Source: Providencia rettgeri
GTDB lineage: Bacteria > Pseudomonadota > Gammaproteobacteria > Enterobacterales > Enterobacteriaceae
Assembly (NCBI GenBank): GCA_900455085.1
Contig: UGTZ01000001.1
Span: 1,456,501-1,520,500 of the forward strand
Direction of reading: 5' to 3'
Length of the DNA stretch: 64,000 bases
The notes below the pieces were generated by a model. It saw nothing but the letters and a program-made list of their open reading frames with translations, was not told the DNA's origin and did not search any database. The first letter of the stretch is position 1, and the number at the start of each line of letters is the position of its first letter. A program made the position numbers and the translations under genes. Below are positions 19,739 through 29,854 of this stretch, one piece after another.

Positions 19739-20725
19739 TTAATTCTCTTCTAATGAATAAGGTAATGGTGCGATAGTTAGATGACTTTGCTCATCACCCA
19801 TAACGCGGAAAACGCTATCGGCTTCCATATCGTTATTCATAATGACTTGTACATAGATTTCGCCACTACCTAAGCGAATTGCCGCTAGCACGGTTCCTGT
19901 ACGGCGCCATTTATCACCAAGCTGCCATTCCACACCTTCACCAATAGCAGGAATGGTAGTGCCTGTGCCTTTTAAGGTATACATCGCACGTTTATTTGCA
20001 CCGCGGAATTTTGCACGGGCAACCATTTCTTGACCGGTATAACAGCCTTTTTTAAAGCTAATACCATGAGGTAGGGCTTGTAAATTGGTTGCTTGAGGTA
20101 AATGTTGAGCACTGTTTTGTTGATCGATAACTGCAAACCCAGCTTCGATATCAAGGGCTAGCCATTGTTCATCATTGACCTGAATAGCACTCAAGGTTTG
20201 AGCCATTTTTTGTGCCGTTTCTTCGCTTGTGATCACCAGAAAACGCTCTGTGGGGTAATACAAAATGCAATATGGTAGAAGCGCCGTCAGTAACCACTTG
20301 GTTTTGGGTCGTCTGGTAATGTAGTAAAGAGTGTTGCCAGCGCTTCTCTAGCGCCTTTACCCGCGACCCCGATTAATTTTAGGTCCGGCTTCTTTTCAAA
20401 AGTGACTTTCGAGAAAACAGCATATTTTTTCAGTTCAGCGAGCTGTGAATCGGCAACGCTAGTTCTTAATAGATAGGAATAGCCATCTAAGTGATGGAAT
20501 AAGCGGAGGTCACTCCACATCTTACCTTTGGGATCACAGTGTGCTGTTAATGCGTGTGATTGTGTGAGTGTGGCAATATCCGCGGTCACTTGACCTTGCA
20601 GGTATTTTTCTGCGTCGGCGCCGGTGAAGGTGAATAAGTTCCCAGTTTTCCAGTGAAATCAAAACGAGTGGTAAAGACTGAGATCCGAGAGGAAATTGCT
20701 GTGTACTATCAATGTGGTTAGTCAT
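19739..20725 (-). CDS. ygfZ: tRNA-modifying/Fe-S assembly protein YgfZ, three frameshifts
   Basis: Folate-binding GcvT-related protein needed for Fe-S enzymes such as MiaB. The family signature KGCYTGQEMVARAKFRGANK with its essential Cys is intact. Three single-base insertions scramble the frame: near 20633-20637 (before TFTGADAEKYLQGQVTAD), near 20299-20303 (before VVTDGAS), and near 20261 (before YYPTERFLVIT). Removing all three gives 327 residues (E. coli 326). Start ATG 20725 gives MTNHIDSTQQF. It is divergent from sdhE, the conserved arrangement. Confidence 0.93.
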
Positions 20726-20972
20726 GATTTCACCTATTGTTCTTTGATAGATAAGGGTGCCTAATGGTAAAATAGCTAGATAACATTGCAAGTAGTTATT
20801 ATGATGAACCTGTATTATCTAATAGTTTTTCATCAGCTGTTTGTAGAAAAACGGTATTTTACTACTAAAATTACAACTATGTAGTCTATAACATGTTTTC
20901 TTGGCGGATAATCTGTTAGAGTATGGAAAATAATCAATCTAATCAGTTAACTGCAAAAAAGGCCGTAGTAGA

Positions 20973-21239
20973 ATGGATATTGAGAATAAAGCGCGAATTC
21001 ATTGGGCATGCCGCCGTGGTATGCGTGAATTAGATATTTCAATCATGCCGTTTTTTGAGTATGAATATGATAACCTGACAACCCAAGATAAGCAGGTATT
21101 TGTTCGATTATTAGAATGTGCGGACCCTGACTTATTCAACTGGTTAATGAATCATGGCCGCCCAGATGATGACGAACTTTTTCGTATGATTAAACTGATT
21201 CAGGAAAAAAATAAAAATCGTGGTCCTGTGGAAATCTAA
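20973..21239 (+). CDS. sdhE: FAD assembly factor SdhE
   Basis: Small cytoplasmic protein that promotes covalent flavinylation of succinate dehydrogenase and fumarate reductase. 88 residues with the conserved RGMREL (RGxxE) motif near residue 15 and a C-terminal helix ELFRMIKLIQEK. In E. coli it forms an operon with ygfX; here its 3' end overlaps ygfX by 20 nt. Confidence 0.93.
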   Translation: MDIENKARIHWACRRGMRELDISIMPFFEYEYDNLTTQDKQVFVRLLECADPDLFNWLMNHGRPDDDELFRMIKLIQEKNKNRGPVEI

Positions 21240-21630
21240 TCTCTCCATCTCATGGAAAACTCAATTGTTCTCAACCTGTGTTCATGGGGTCATTGGGATG
21301 TTTTTGCTTCTGACTCCATGGTCTCCTGGTAACTCAATGATATGGCTGCCGCTACTAGTGGTTGTCGTTGCAAGTTGGGCAAAGAGTCAGAAAAATATCA
21401 GTAAAATAAAAGGGGTTGCTGTACTGGTTAATGGCAATAAGCTTCAGTGGAAGAAAAACGAGTGGCGAATACTGAAAGCACCTTGGCTTACTCGTTACGG
21501 TATATTGCTGACATTAGAAGCGTTACAAGGCAAACCGCAAAAGATCCATTTATGGGTAGCTAAAGACGCACTTTCGGAGGAAAATTGGCGTAATTTAAAC
21601 CAGTTATTGCTGCAATACCCTGATATCTAG
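21220..21630 (+). CDS. ygfX: Inner-membrane protein YgfX (CptA)
   Basis: 136 residues, start GTG 21220 inside the end of sdhE (translational coupling likely). Two N-terminal membrane segments (about 17-33 and 39-53) and a cytoplasmic tail with EWRILKAPWLTRYGILL match E. coli YgfX, proposed as the membrane partner of SdhE and described as a toxin affecting cytoskeletal proteins. Confidence 0.88.
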   Translation: MVLWKSNLSISWKTQLFSTCVHGVIGMFLLLTPWSPGNSMIWLPLLVVVVASWAKSQKNISKIKGVAVLVNGNKLQWKKNEWRILKAPWLTRYGILLTLEALQGKPQKIHLWVAKDALSEENWRNLNQLLLQYPDI

Positions 21631-21719
21631 GCAACCAAGATCAACCGAATTGGTGGCCTAAATACCGCTAGGTGCCGCTCACTTTGGGTTATCGATGAGC
21701 AAGCAAACATCAGTTTGTA

Positions 21720-22237
21720 TTATAATAGAGCTTCAATTTCCTGAAAAATCTGTACACACCATTGTGCGATGCGTTCATCGGTTTGTTCAAACTGGTGAAC
21801 TTCATCTAATGCAAGCCCCACAACATATCACCGGTTTCATTGAGTGGTTTAGGGCTATCAAAGGTATAGCCTTCGGTCGGCCAGAAGCCAACGAATTTAG
21901 CACCAGTTGGTTTTAGTTGATGGTAGAGCATGCCAAGGGCATCAAGAAACCACTCGCCATAATCTATTTGGTCACCAAGACCATACATCGCAATGATTTT
22001 ATTTGCGAGGTTAAGATTGGGAAGCGCTTCCCAAATTTCAAGCCAATCTTCTTGTATTTCACCAAAATCCCACGTAGGTATTCCCAAAATAAGAACATCA
22101 TACTGTTCCATTTCTGCCGGCGGTGTATCGTTAACGTTATGCAGTGTGACGAAATCATCGCCGAGAATATCACGTATTTTTTCTGCAACCATTTCGGTAT
22201 AACAGGTACTAGAACCGTAAAAAAGACCTATTTTCAT
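21720..22237 (-). CDS. fldB: Flavodoxin FldB, one frameshift
   Basis: FMN electron carrier. N-terminus GLFYGSSTCYTE is the phosphate-binding loop; PTWDFGEIQEDW and YGLGDQIDYGEWFLDALG are the FMN-binding loops. A missing T at about 21822-21825 truncates the frame after KPLNETGDM; the next frame continues FVGLALDEVHQFEQTDERI to a stop at 21722-21720. Corrected length is 172 residues (E. coli 173). Divergent from xerD, as in E. coli. Confidence 0.94.
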
Positions 22238-22354
22238 ATATATTATTACAATGTCCAGCTATGGTTTTCATCACAAGAGATGTATTGTAACAGAAGCCGG
22301 CACATTCAGGCATAATAGAATCGTGTGGTATTATCGAAAGGAAGTAGATCTGTC

Positions 22355-23257
22355 GTGGAAACAAAACAACTTAATCCATTAATTGAACAATTTCTTGATA
22401 CAATCTGGCTTGAACAAGATCTTGCTGAAAATACATTAGCTTCTTATCGTAATGATCTTCAATTATTGGATAAATGGCTTGATGCTCACCAGTTGCATTT
22501 AGAAAATGTTCAATCCATTGACTTACAATCTTTTTTTGCTGAACGCATTGATTGTGGATATAAAGCAACCAGTTCAGCACGTTTATTAAGTGCGATGCGT
22601 CGGTTATTTCAATATTTGTATCGGGAAAAAATTCGCCTGGATGACCCCTCCGCGGTCATTGCTGCACCCAAAATTCCGCAGCGTTTACCCAAAGATTTAA
22701 GTGAAAAACAAGTTGAAGATTTATTAAACGCCCCTGCTACCGAAGATGCTTTAGAGCTACGTGATAAAGCCATGTTAGAAGTGTTATATGCCTGTGGTTT
22801 GCGTGTATCTGAATTAATCGGTTTAACGTTCTCAGATATAAGTTTGCGGCAGGGAGTTATTCGTGTTGTCGGTAAAGGCGATAAAGAAAGATTGATTCCC
22901 TTGGGGGAAGAGGCAATATATTGGCTAGAGAAATACATTGATGAAGGTCGCCCTGATTTATTAAATGGCAAAACGAGCGATATTCTATTCCCAAGTAAAC
23001 GTGGCACGAAAATGACTCGGCAAACGTTTTGGCACCGAATAAAATATTATGCCGTACTTGCTCATATTGACAGTGAGCTACTCTCACCGCATGTTCTAAG
23101 ACACGCTTTTGCCACCCATTTACTCAACCATGGGGCCGATTTACGCGTGGTACAAATGTTGTTAGGTCATAGCGATCTATCAACCACACAAATTTATACT
23201 CATGTTGCGACTGAGCGGTTACGAGTATTGCATGAGCAGCATCATCCAAGGGGGTGA
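22355..23257 (+). CDS. xerD: Site-specific tyrosine recombinase XerD
   Basis: With XerC resolves chromosome dimers at dif. 300 residues from GTG 22355, which has GGAAG upstream; longer starts are not needed. N-terminal SAM-like domain, then the catalytic set: Arg in CGLRVSELIGL, Lys in GKGDKERLIPL, HVLRHAFATHLL (HxxR), GHSDLSTT and the nucleophile Tyr in QIYTHV. First gene of xerD-dsbC-recJ. Confidence 0.96.
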   Translation: METKQLNPLIEQFLDTIWLEQDLAENTLASYRNDLQLLDKWLDAHQLHLENVQSIDLQSFFAERIDCGYKATSSARLLSAMRRLFQYLYREKIRLDDPSAVIAAPKIPQRLPKDLSEKQVEDLLNAPATEDALELRDKAMLEVLYACGLRVSELIGLTFSDISLRQGVIRVVGKGDKERLIPLGEEAIYWLEKYIDEGRPDLLNGKTSDILFPSKRGTKMTRQTFWHRIKYYAVLAHIDSELLSPHVLRHAFATHLLNHGADLRVVQMLLGHSDLSTTQIYTHVATERLRVLHEQHHPRG

Positions 23258-23278
23258 TGCATGATTAAAGGACTATCT

Positions 23279-23983
23279 ATGAAACGCAAATTGTTATTAT
23301 TGGCTGCCGCATGTATTGCGTCGTTTACTTCCACAGTCTATGGGGCAACGGAAGAAAAAGTTATCCGTGATACATTGGAAAAATACAATATGGTTGTTGA
23401 GGTGATTAAACCTTCACCCATTGTTGGGCTGAATGTGGTTGAAACATCAACCGGCGTTGTATACATCACAGATGACGGCAAGTATTTATTGCAAGGGCCA
23501 ATTTATGATATGAGCGGTAAAAACCCGGTTAATATCAGTAACCAGCCGTTATTGAAAAAAGTAGAGGCGCTAAAAGATGAAATGATTATCTTTAAAGCTC
23601 CCCAAGAAAAGTATGTTGTGACCGTTTTTACCGATATTAGCTGTGGTTATTGTAAGAAATTACATGAGTCTGTTGATGAATTAAACCGCCAAGGTGTCAC
23701 AGTGCGTTATCTGGCTTATCCACGCCAAGGCGCAGATAGTGACGTAGGGAAAAAAATGGCGTCTATCTGGTGTAATGGCCTACAACAAAAGGCACTAACT
23801 CAAGCGTTTAAAGGTGAGGACGTTGCGATCATTGATGACTGCAAAATTGACCTAAGTAAGCATATGAGTGTGGGTAATTTATTCAAAGTGACGGGAACCC
23901 CAGCAATCATCCTACCTGATGGGCAAATGCTACCTGGTTATATGAAACCGGATGCCCTTGTTCAATTACTCAACCAAAAATAG
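23279..23983 (+). CDS. dsbC: Periplasmic disulfide isomerase DsbC
   Basis: Dimeric periplasmic protein that shuffles wrong disulfides. 234 residues; signal peptide MKRKLLLLAAACIASFTSTV, N-terminal dimerisation domain, linker helix, and thioredoxin domain with the active site CGYC and cis-Pro in VTGTPAII. A second Cys pair (WCNG, DDCKID) is the structural disulfide. ATG 23279 is preferred over 23261 because AAAGGA lies six bases upstream and it starts a canonical signal peptide. Confidence 0.94.
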   Translation: MKRKLLLLAAACIASFTSTVYGATEEKVIRDTLEKYNMVVEVIKPSPIVGLNVVETSTGVVYITDDGKYLLQGPIYDMSGKNPVNISNQPLLKKVEALKDEMIIFKAPQEKYVVTVFTDISCGYCKKLHESVDELNRQGVTVRYLAYPRQGADSDVGKKMASIWCNGLQQKALTQAFKGEDVAIIDDCKIDLSKHMSVGNLFKVTGTPAIILPDGQMLPGYMKPDALVQLLNQK

Positions 23984-23992
23984 TTAATTATT

Positions 23993-25726
23993 GTGAATGT
24001 AGAAACGCTCTTACAACAAAGACAGCAACAAAGCTCTACGGCTCAACTTCCTGGCTTGCCTGAACTTTTACAACGGATTTACCAACATCGAGGCATCACG
24101 GACATAACTCAGTTAGAGCGTAAAGCGGCTAATTTATTGGATTATCGGTCATTATCGGGTGTTGATAAGGCATTACCACTACTTTATCGCGCACTAATTG
24201 AGCATGAAGCTATTACTATTGTTGGTGATTTTGATGCCGACGGAGCAACAAGTACGGCATTAGCTATTCGAGCTTTAAAATCAATGGGATATAGAAATAT
24301 CAACTATATCGTTCCGAACCGTTTTGAAAATGGCTATGGTTTAACGCCATTGGTTGTTGAAGAAGCCCGTAAACGTGGAACAAATCTCATTATAACGGTT
24401 GATAATGGCATTTCATCTCATGAAGGGGTTGGTGCCGCTAATCATTATGGAATGAATGTAATTATTACCGACCACCATCTGCCGGGGGGAACGTTGCCTG
24501 CTGCGGATGCGATAATCAACCCGAACTTAAATGAATGTTGCTTTGCATCTAAATCATTAGCGGGGGTAGGTGTCACATTTTATTTAATGTCAGCCTTACG
24601 TGCGTATTTACGTCAGCAAGGATGGTTTGCGAAACAAGGGCTTGCAGAGCCTAATTTAGCCGAATACCTTGATTTGGTTGCATTGGGAACCGTTGCCGAT
24701 GTGGTGCCTCTTGATACCAATAACCGTATTTTAGTTCACCAAGGGCTAAATCGTGTTAGAGCAGGGCGTTGTTGCGCGGGAATTAAAGCCCTCGTTGAGG
24801 TTTCCAACCGCGATTTATCTAGGTTAGTGGCAAATGATTTTGGTTTTGCTCTTGGTCCTAGATTAAACGCGGCAGGTCGATTAGATGATATGTCAGTGAG
24901 TATTGAATTATTACTGACAGACGATATGGCATATGCAAGGGAACTGGCGAATGAGTTAGATGGGTTAAATCAAACTCGTCGTGAGATTGAAGCGGGTATG
25001 CAACAAGAAGCACTCGTGCTTTTTAATCAATTCGAATACGGTGAAAACCAGTTACCGAATGGCTTAGCCATATATCATCCTGAATGGCATCAAGGTGTTG
25101 TCGGTATACTCGCTTCAAGGATCAAAGAACAATATCATCGTCCGGTTATCGCATTTGCCCCTGCTGGTGATGGTTTATTAAAAGGTTCTGGCCGCTCTAT
25201 TCAAGGTGTTCATATGCGGGATGCACTAGAACGATTAAATACGTTACAACCCGGTATCATGCAAAAATTTGGTGGGCATGCAATGGCTGCAGGTTTAACT
25301 TTACATGTTGATCAATTTGACGCCTTTAAACATCATTTCGAATTATTGATGGGTGAATTAGTTCAACCTGAGCAATTAGCTGGGGTGATCTGGAGTGATG
25401 GTGAACTTTCTCGCCATGAGTTTTGTTTAGAAACGGCTGAACTTATTCGAGAAAGTGGCCCGTGGGGGCAAGCATTTCCAGAACCTATTTTTGATGGCGA
25501 GTTTCAATTATTGCAGCAAAGGCTTGTTGGTGAACGTCATCTGAAACTGATGCTAGAGCCTGTGAATGGTGGGCCAATGTTAGATGCAATCATGTTTAAT
25601 ATTGATGTCCGTAGATGGCCAGACAACAGTATCAAAAAAGCTAAAATAGCCTTTAAATTAGACGTAAACGAATATCGTGGCCAAAGAAACGTACAATTAA
25701 TGATTGAGCATATTTGGCCGGATTAA
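23993..25726 (+). CDS. recJ: Single-strand-specific 5'-3' exonuclease RecJ
   Basis: DHH-family exonuclease of recombination and mismatch repair. 577 residues, same as E. coli. Mn-binding motifs VGDFDADGATSTALA, TVDNGISSH and the DHH motif TDHHLPGG are present, with GRLDDMS-type and FGGHAMAAGL (DHHA1) later. Start GTG 23993 lies nine nt after dsbC with a weak ribosome binding site, suggesting coupling. Confidence 0.95.
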   Translation: MNVETLLQQRQQQSSTAQLPGLPELLQRIYQHRGITDITQLERKAANLLDYRSLSGVDKALPLLYRALIEHEAITIVGDFDADGATSTALAIRALKSMGYRNINYIVPNRFENGYGLTPLVVEEARKRGTNLIITVDNGISSHEGVGAANHYGMNVIITDHHLPGGTLPAADAIINPNLNECCFASKSLAGVGVTFYLMSALRAYLRQQGWFAKQGLAEPNLAEYLDLVALGTVADVVPLDTNNRILVHQGLNRVRAGRCCAGIKALVEVSNRDLSRLVANDFGFALGPRLNAAGRLDDMSVSIELLLTDDMAYARELANELDGLNQTRREIEAGMQQEALVLFNQFEYGENQLPNGLAIYHPEWHQGVVGILASRIKEQYHRPVIAFAPAGDGLLKGSGRSIQGVHMRDALERLNTLQPGIMQKFGGHAMAAGLTLHVDQFDAFKHHFELLMGELVQPEQLAGVIWSDGELSRHEFCLETAELIRESGPWGQAFPEPIFDGEFQLLQQRLVGERHLKLMLEPVNGGPMLDAIMFNIDVRRWPDNSIKKAKIAFKLDVNEYRGQRNVQLMIEHIWPD

Positions 25727-25855
25727 GCTGGTAATAAACAAGCGGAATAACCAGTAAATAGCGTTTGATGGCGCTATAAACATGAGATAAATTCCGCTAT
25801 ACTAAGCGGTTTGTGAATAAAAAATTATTTTTGACTAACCATAAGATATTGAAAA

Positions 25856-26957
25856 ATGACGTTTGAAATAAACCCAGTAAAAAGTAAGATTCAGGACCTG
25901 TCTGAACGGACAGTGGTTCTGAGGGGGTATCTTTGACTATGATGCCAAGAAAGAACGCTTAGAAGAAGTCAACGCTGAGCTTGAACAGCCAGATGTCTGG
26001 AATGAACCCGAGAGAGCACAAGCCCTTGGTAAAGAACGCTCATCGCTTGAGGCAATTGTTGAAACGATTGACCAGATGATGCAAGGCCTTGAAGATGTTG
26101 AAGGTTTATTAGAGCTAGCGGTTGAAGCTGATGATGAAGACACATTTAATGAAGCAGAAGCTGAATTAGAGCAATTACAAAGCAAATTAGAGCAACTTGA
26201 ATTTCGTCGTATGTTCTCAGGCGAATACGATAGTGCAGACTGCTACATTGACTTACAAGCGGGTTCTGGCGGTACTGAAGCTCAAGATTGGGCAAGCATG
26301 TTATTACGTATGTACTTGCGTTGGGCCGAGTCAAAGGGCTTTAAAACCGAGATTATCGAAGAGTCTGATGGTGATGTTGCTGGGCTAAAGTCAGCAACGG
26401 TCAAAATTATTGGTGACTATGCCTACGGATGGTTAAGAACGGAAACGGGTGTTCACCGTTTGGTTCGTAAGAGCCCGTTTGACTCGGGTGGGCGTCGCCA
26501 TACTTCTTTTAGTTCTGCGTTTATTTATCCTGAAGTTGATGATGATATTGATATCGAAATCAATCCAGCAGATTTGCGTATCGATGTGTACCGTGCATCT
26601 GGTGCTGGTGGGCAGCACGTAAACAAAACGGAATCAGCGGTACGTATCACACATATTCCAACCAATATTGTGACGCAATGCCAGAATGACCGTTCGCAGC
26701 ATAAAAATAAAGACCAAGCTATGCGCCAGTTAAAAGCGAAGCTATACGAACTGGAAATGCAAAAGAAAAATGCAGATAAGCAAGCGATGGAAGAGAACAA
26801 GTCTGATATTGGCTGGGGAAGCCAGATTCGTTCTTATGTCCTTGATGATGCAAGAATTAAAGATTTACGTACTGGTGTGGAAACGCGTAACACGCAAGCC
26901 GTACTGGATGGTGATTTGGATAAATTCATTGAAGCTAGTTTAAAAGCTGGCCTGTGA
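25856..26957 (+). CDS. prfB: Peptide chain release factor 2 with programmed +1 frameshift
   Basis: Recognises UAA and UGA. Codons 1-26 run MTFEINPVKSKIQDL...RGYL in the first frame, then in-frame TGA 25934-25936. The slippery CTT TGA C (25931-25937) preceded by the SD-like GAGGGGG is the classic autoregulatory +1 site; translation resumes at GAC 25935 with DYDAKKERLEEVNAEL. Total 366 residues. The SPF anticodon-mimic motif (RKSPFDSGGRR) and GGQ motif (ASGAGGQHVN) are present. The residue four before the first GGQ glycine is Ala, as in most bacteria, not the Thr of E. coli K-12. Followed by lysS after 7 nt. Confidence 0.97.
25921..25937 (+). promoter_or_regulatory. RF2 programmed frameshift element
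   Basis: GAGGGGGTATCTTTGAC: internal Shine-Dalgarno-like GGGGG three bases before the CTT slip codon, then TGA and C. This arrangement makes frameshifting respond to RF2 shortage. Confidence 0.96.
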
Positions 26958-26964
26958 GGGAAAA

Positions 26965-28482
26965 ATGTCTCAGGAACAACAAGGTGTTGAACAAGCACCT
27001 GATTTGAATAACGAACTTAAAGCCCGTAAAGAAAAATTAGCGGCACTGCGTGAAAAGGGTATTCCATTTCCAAATGATTTTCGTCGTGAAGATATTTCCG
27101 ACAAAATTCATGCTCAATATGATGATAAAACATCCGAAGAGCTTGAAGACTTAAATATCGAAGTATCGATTGCTGGCCGTATGATGACGCGTCGTATCAT
27201 GGGTAAAGCGTCATTTGCCACGTTACAGGACGTTGGCGGACGCATTCAAATTTATGTGTCGCGTGATGACTTGGCAGAAGGCATCTATAACGAACAGTTT
27301 AAAAAATGGGATTTAGGCGATATCTTAGGTGCTAAAGGCCGTTTGTTTAAAACCAAAACTGGCGAGTTAACTGTTCATTGTCATGAAGTTCGTTTATTAA
27401 CCAAGGCATTGCGTCCATTACCTGACAAATTCCACGGTCTATCAGATCAAGAAACACGTTACCGTCAGCGTTACCTTGATTTAATTGCGAATGATGAATC
27501 TCGTCATACTTTTATTGTTCGCTCGAAGATCCTCGCTGAAGTACGTAACTTTATGGTTAGCTACGGTTTTATGGAAGTGGAAACACCGATGATGCAAGTC
27601 ATTCCAGGAGGTGCTTCTGCACGTCCATTTGTGACTCACCATAATGCATTAGATATCGATATGTATTTGCGTATTGCGCCTGAATTATACCTCAAGCGCT
27701 TAGTTGTGGGTGGTTTTGAACGAGTATTTGAAATTAACCGTAACTTCCGTAATGAAGGGCTATCTCCACGTCATAACCCAGAGTTCACTATGATGGAACT
27801 CTATATGGCTTATGCGGATTACCGTGACTTAATCGCGTTGACAGAAGATTTATTCCGTACACTGACACAAAAAGTATTAGGTAATACCGTAGTTCAGTAT
27901 GGCGAGCAAGAGTTTGATTTTGGTAAACCTTTTGCCAAACTCACCATGAAAGAAGCGATTTGCAAATATCGCCCAGAAACCAATGTTGCTGATTTGGATG
28001 ATATGGATAAAGCAGTGGCGATTGCTCAGTCTATCGGTATTAAGATTGAAAAGAGCTGGGGCTTAGGCCGTATTCAGTGTGAAATTTTTGAAGAAGTTGC
28101 AGAAAGCCACTTGATTCAGCCAACATTTATTACTGAGTATCCAGCTGAAGTTTCACCATTAGCACGCCGTAACGATGACAACCCATTCATTACTGACCGT
28201 TTTGAATTCTTCATTGGTGGCCGTGAAATTGGTAACGGCTTTTCGGAATTAAATGATGCAGAAGACCAAGCTGAGCGTTTTGCTGAGCAAGTTCGTCAAA
28301 AAGACGAAGGTGATGACGAGGCAATGTTCTATGATGAAGACTATGTTACTGCATTAGAACATGGTTTACCGCCAACGGCCGGTTTAGGTATTGGTATTGA
28401 CCGTATGGTGATGTTATTCACTAATAGCCATACTATTCGTGATGTTATTTTATTCCCCGCTTTACGTCCTAGCAAAGCTTAA
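26965..28482 (+). CDS. lysS: Lysyl-tRNA synthetase, class II
   Basis: Charges tRNA-Lys. 505 residues, the E. coli length. N-terminal OB-fold anticodon-binding domain (VSIAGRMMTRRIMGKASFA), class II motif 2 FRNEGLSPRHNPEFTMMELY, and motif 3 GLGIGIDRMVMLFT near the C-terminus. AGGGAAAA precedes ATG 26965; cotranscribed with prfB as in E. coli. Confidence 0.97.
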   Translation: MSQEQQGVEQAPDLNNELKARKEKLAALREKGIPFPNDFRREDISDKIHAQYDDKTSEELEDLNIEVSIAGRMMTRRIMGKASFATLQDVGGRIQIYVSRDDLAEGIYNEQFKKWDLGDILGAKGRLFKTKTGELTVHCHEVRLLTKALRPLPDKFHGLSDQETRYRQRYLDLIANDESRHTFIVRSKILAEVRNFMVSYGFMEVETPMMQVIPGGASARPFVTHHNALDIDMYLRIAPELYLKRLVVGGFERVFEINRNFRNEGLSPRHNPEFTMMELYMAYADYRDLIALTEDLFRTLTQKVLGNTVVQYGEQEFDFGKPFAKLTMKEAICKYRPETNVADLDDMDKAVAIAQSIGIKIEKSWGLGRIQCEIFEEVAESHLIQPTFITEYPAEVSPLARRNDDNPFITDRFEFFIGGREIGNGFSELNDAEDQAERFAEQVRQKDEGDDEAMFYDEDYVTALEHGLPPTAGLGIGIDRMVMLFTNSHTIRDVILFPALRPSKA

Positions 28483-28489
28483 ATGCATT

Positions 28490-28511
28490 ATGCCCGGTTA
28501 ATTCCGGGCAT
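28490..28511 (+). terminator. Hairpin after lysS
   Basis: ATGCCCGG pairs perfectly with CCGGGCAT over a 6-nt loop, 8 nt after the lysS stop; the following tract is AT-rich without a clear T run. Confidence 0.65.
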
Positions 28512-29299
28512 ATATTTATAAGCTATCAATATTACTCTTCACATGTTTTATTCAAGTGGTCATTTTAGTTAAAAAATAAAACACCATTTACTAGACGTTA
28601 AATGAGTAATGTAAAATAAAATCACTGAAAAGTGTTTTTTTAGTGATTATGACTATGTAATCACTATGTTTTAATTAAAAATAAATTTGAGTTACGAATC
28701 GTATCAATTTAATATAAGTAATTCTGACAGATAACTGCTATGCTTTATTACGTAGTTGAATGTCTATAAATACGTTTTTTGATAAAAAATTGATTCTATT
28801 TATAATTTTTAATTACTGTTAACCTGTAGAATTGAATTAAGCAGGTTACCCATATTTGGTGTGATGGCGATTATTTTCATGTCATAGGCTTAAATGTGTC
28901 AGCAGCTTGATAAATGAAATAGGATTTTTTGTTAGCTAGCATTTTATTTGTTAACAATTGTTACAGGTGACAGAACTAAAATAAGAGTTTACTTGAAAGG
29001 TATTGAATTGCTAGTAAGGTTTACCAAGTAACCTAATCGTTATCTGACATAAAATAATAAAAAATTCCGAAAAAGGTGTTAATTTACTCCTTTATTGGAC
29101 GACTAGTGAGAATTAGCTCATAAAATTAATGAAAATATAGCAATAAAATAATTTTAAAACTAAAGTTAAGTTAATCATAAATTTATGAGATGACTCTATT
29201 TCTACGTTCGGACTTATAGAAAATAGCTAATTTTTAGCTTACACTAGGTTTTTTGGACATCATTATAATAGCGAAGAAAAGTGCTGGTAAGGTAACCAT
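28512..29299. other. AT-rich gene-free stretch before the lipoprotein gene
   Basis: About 790 nt, strikingly AT-rich, with no convincing open frame on either strand and no RNA I recognise. A perfect 12-bp palindrome TAACAATTGTTA lies at 28952-28963 and could be an operator. The stretch must contain the promoter of the 29300-36315 operon. Confidence 0.5.
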
Positions 29300-29854
29300 A
29301 TGTTTTTAAAAAATAAATTTCATGTTGCATCTTTGCTTATAGCAGGTACAGCTCTTCTTTCAGGTTGTACATTTGGCTCAGACACATACAATACAGCAAC
29401 ACCGAATACCCCAAGTAAACAGACAGTCAATGCAAGTACCGCTCAGCCAGTAACACAACCAACTGCGGATACGAATTCAGGCCAGACTGATAACACATAC
29501 CCTGAATCTCAAAAAGTTTTAAATAGTGCCATTAGTCGTACACCAATAGCATCAACAAGCTATGGTGAAAATGGTGCTGATCAGCAATCATTTGCCCATT
29601 TAAATACGTGTGTTAAAGAATTAAACGCGCTCAAAACACTCTCACCTAAAGATTACAATCGCTTAGTAGGTTCATTTAAAGAAGTTAGCGAAATCAACCG
29701 TCTATATCGACAAGTTGAAAGTACTGCTAGCCCAGACACAATTGAATTATTACAAATGGCGATCGAATCCAAAACTAAAGTGTTGTGCGCAAAAGTTCGT
29801 TATAACTCAGTATTGTCTACCGAATCAACATTGAAGAAAATTAGTGGATTATGA
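29300..29854 (+). CDS. Predicted outer- or inner-membrane lipoprotein coupled to giant coiled-coil gene
   Basis: 184 residues of unknown function. A lipoprotein signal is clear: MFLKNKF, hydrophobic stretch, lipobox LLSGC with Cys 23. The next residues (Phe, Gly) give no Asp at +2, so outer-membrane sorting is possible. Residues about 26-85 are a Thr/Ser/Pro/Gln-rich low-complexity linker; about 95-184 look helical and contain two Cys (TCVKEL, VLCAKV) that could form a disulfide. Its TGA overlaps the ATG of the next gene (ATGA at 29851-29854), so the two are translationally coupled. I do not recognise a named family. Confidence 0.75.
   Translation: MFLKNKFHVASLLIAGTALLSGCTFGSDTYNTATPNTPSKQTVNASTAQPVTQPTADTNSGQTDNTYPESQKVLNSAISRTPIASTSYGENGADQQSFAHLNTCVKELNALKTLSPKDYNRLVGSFKEVSEINRLYRQVESTASPDTIELLQMAIESKTKVLCAKVRYNSVLSTESTLKKISGL

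Noticed and set aside
25856..25936. prfB 5' part as another sequencing frameshift
   Set aside because: The CTT TGA C site with upstream GGGGG is the known programmed frameshift of RF2 genes.
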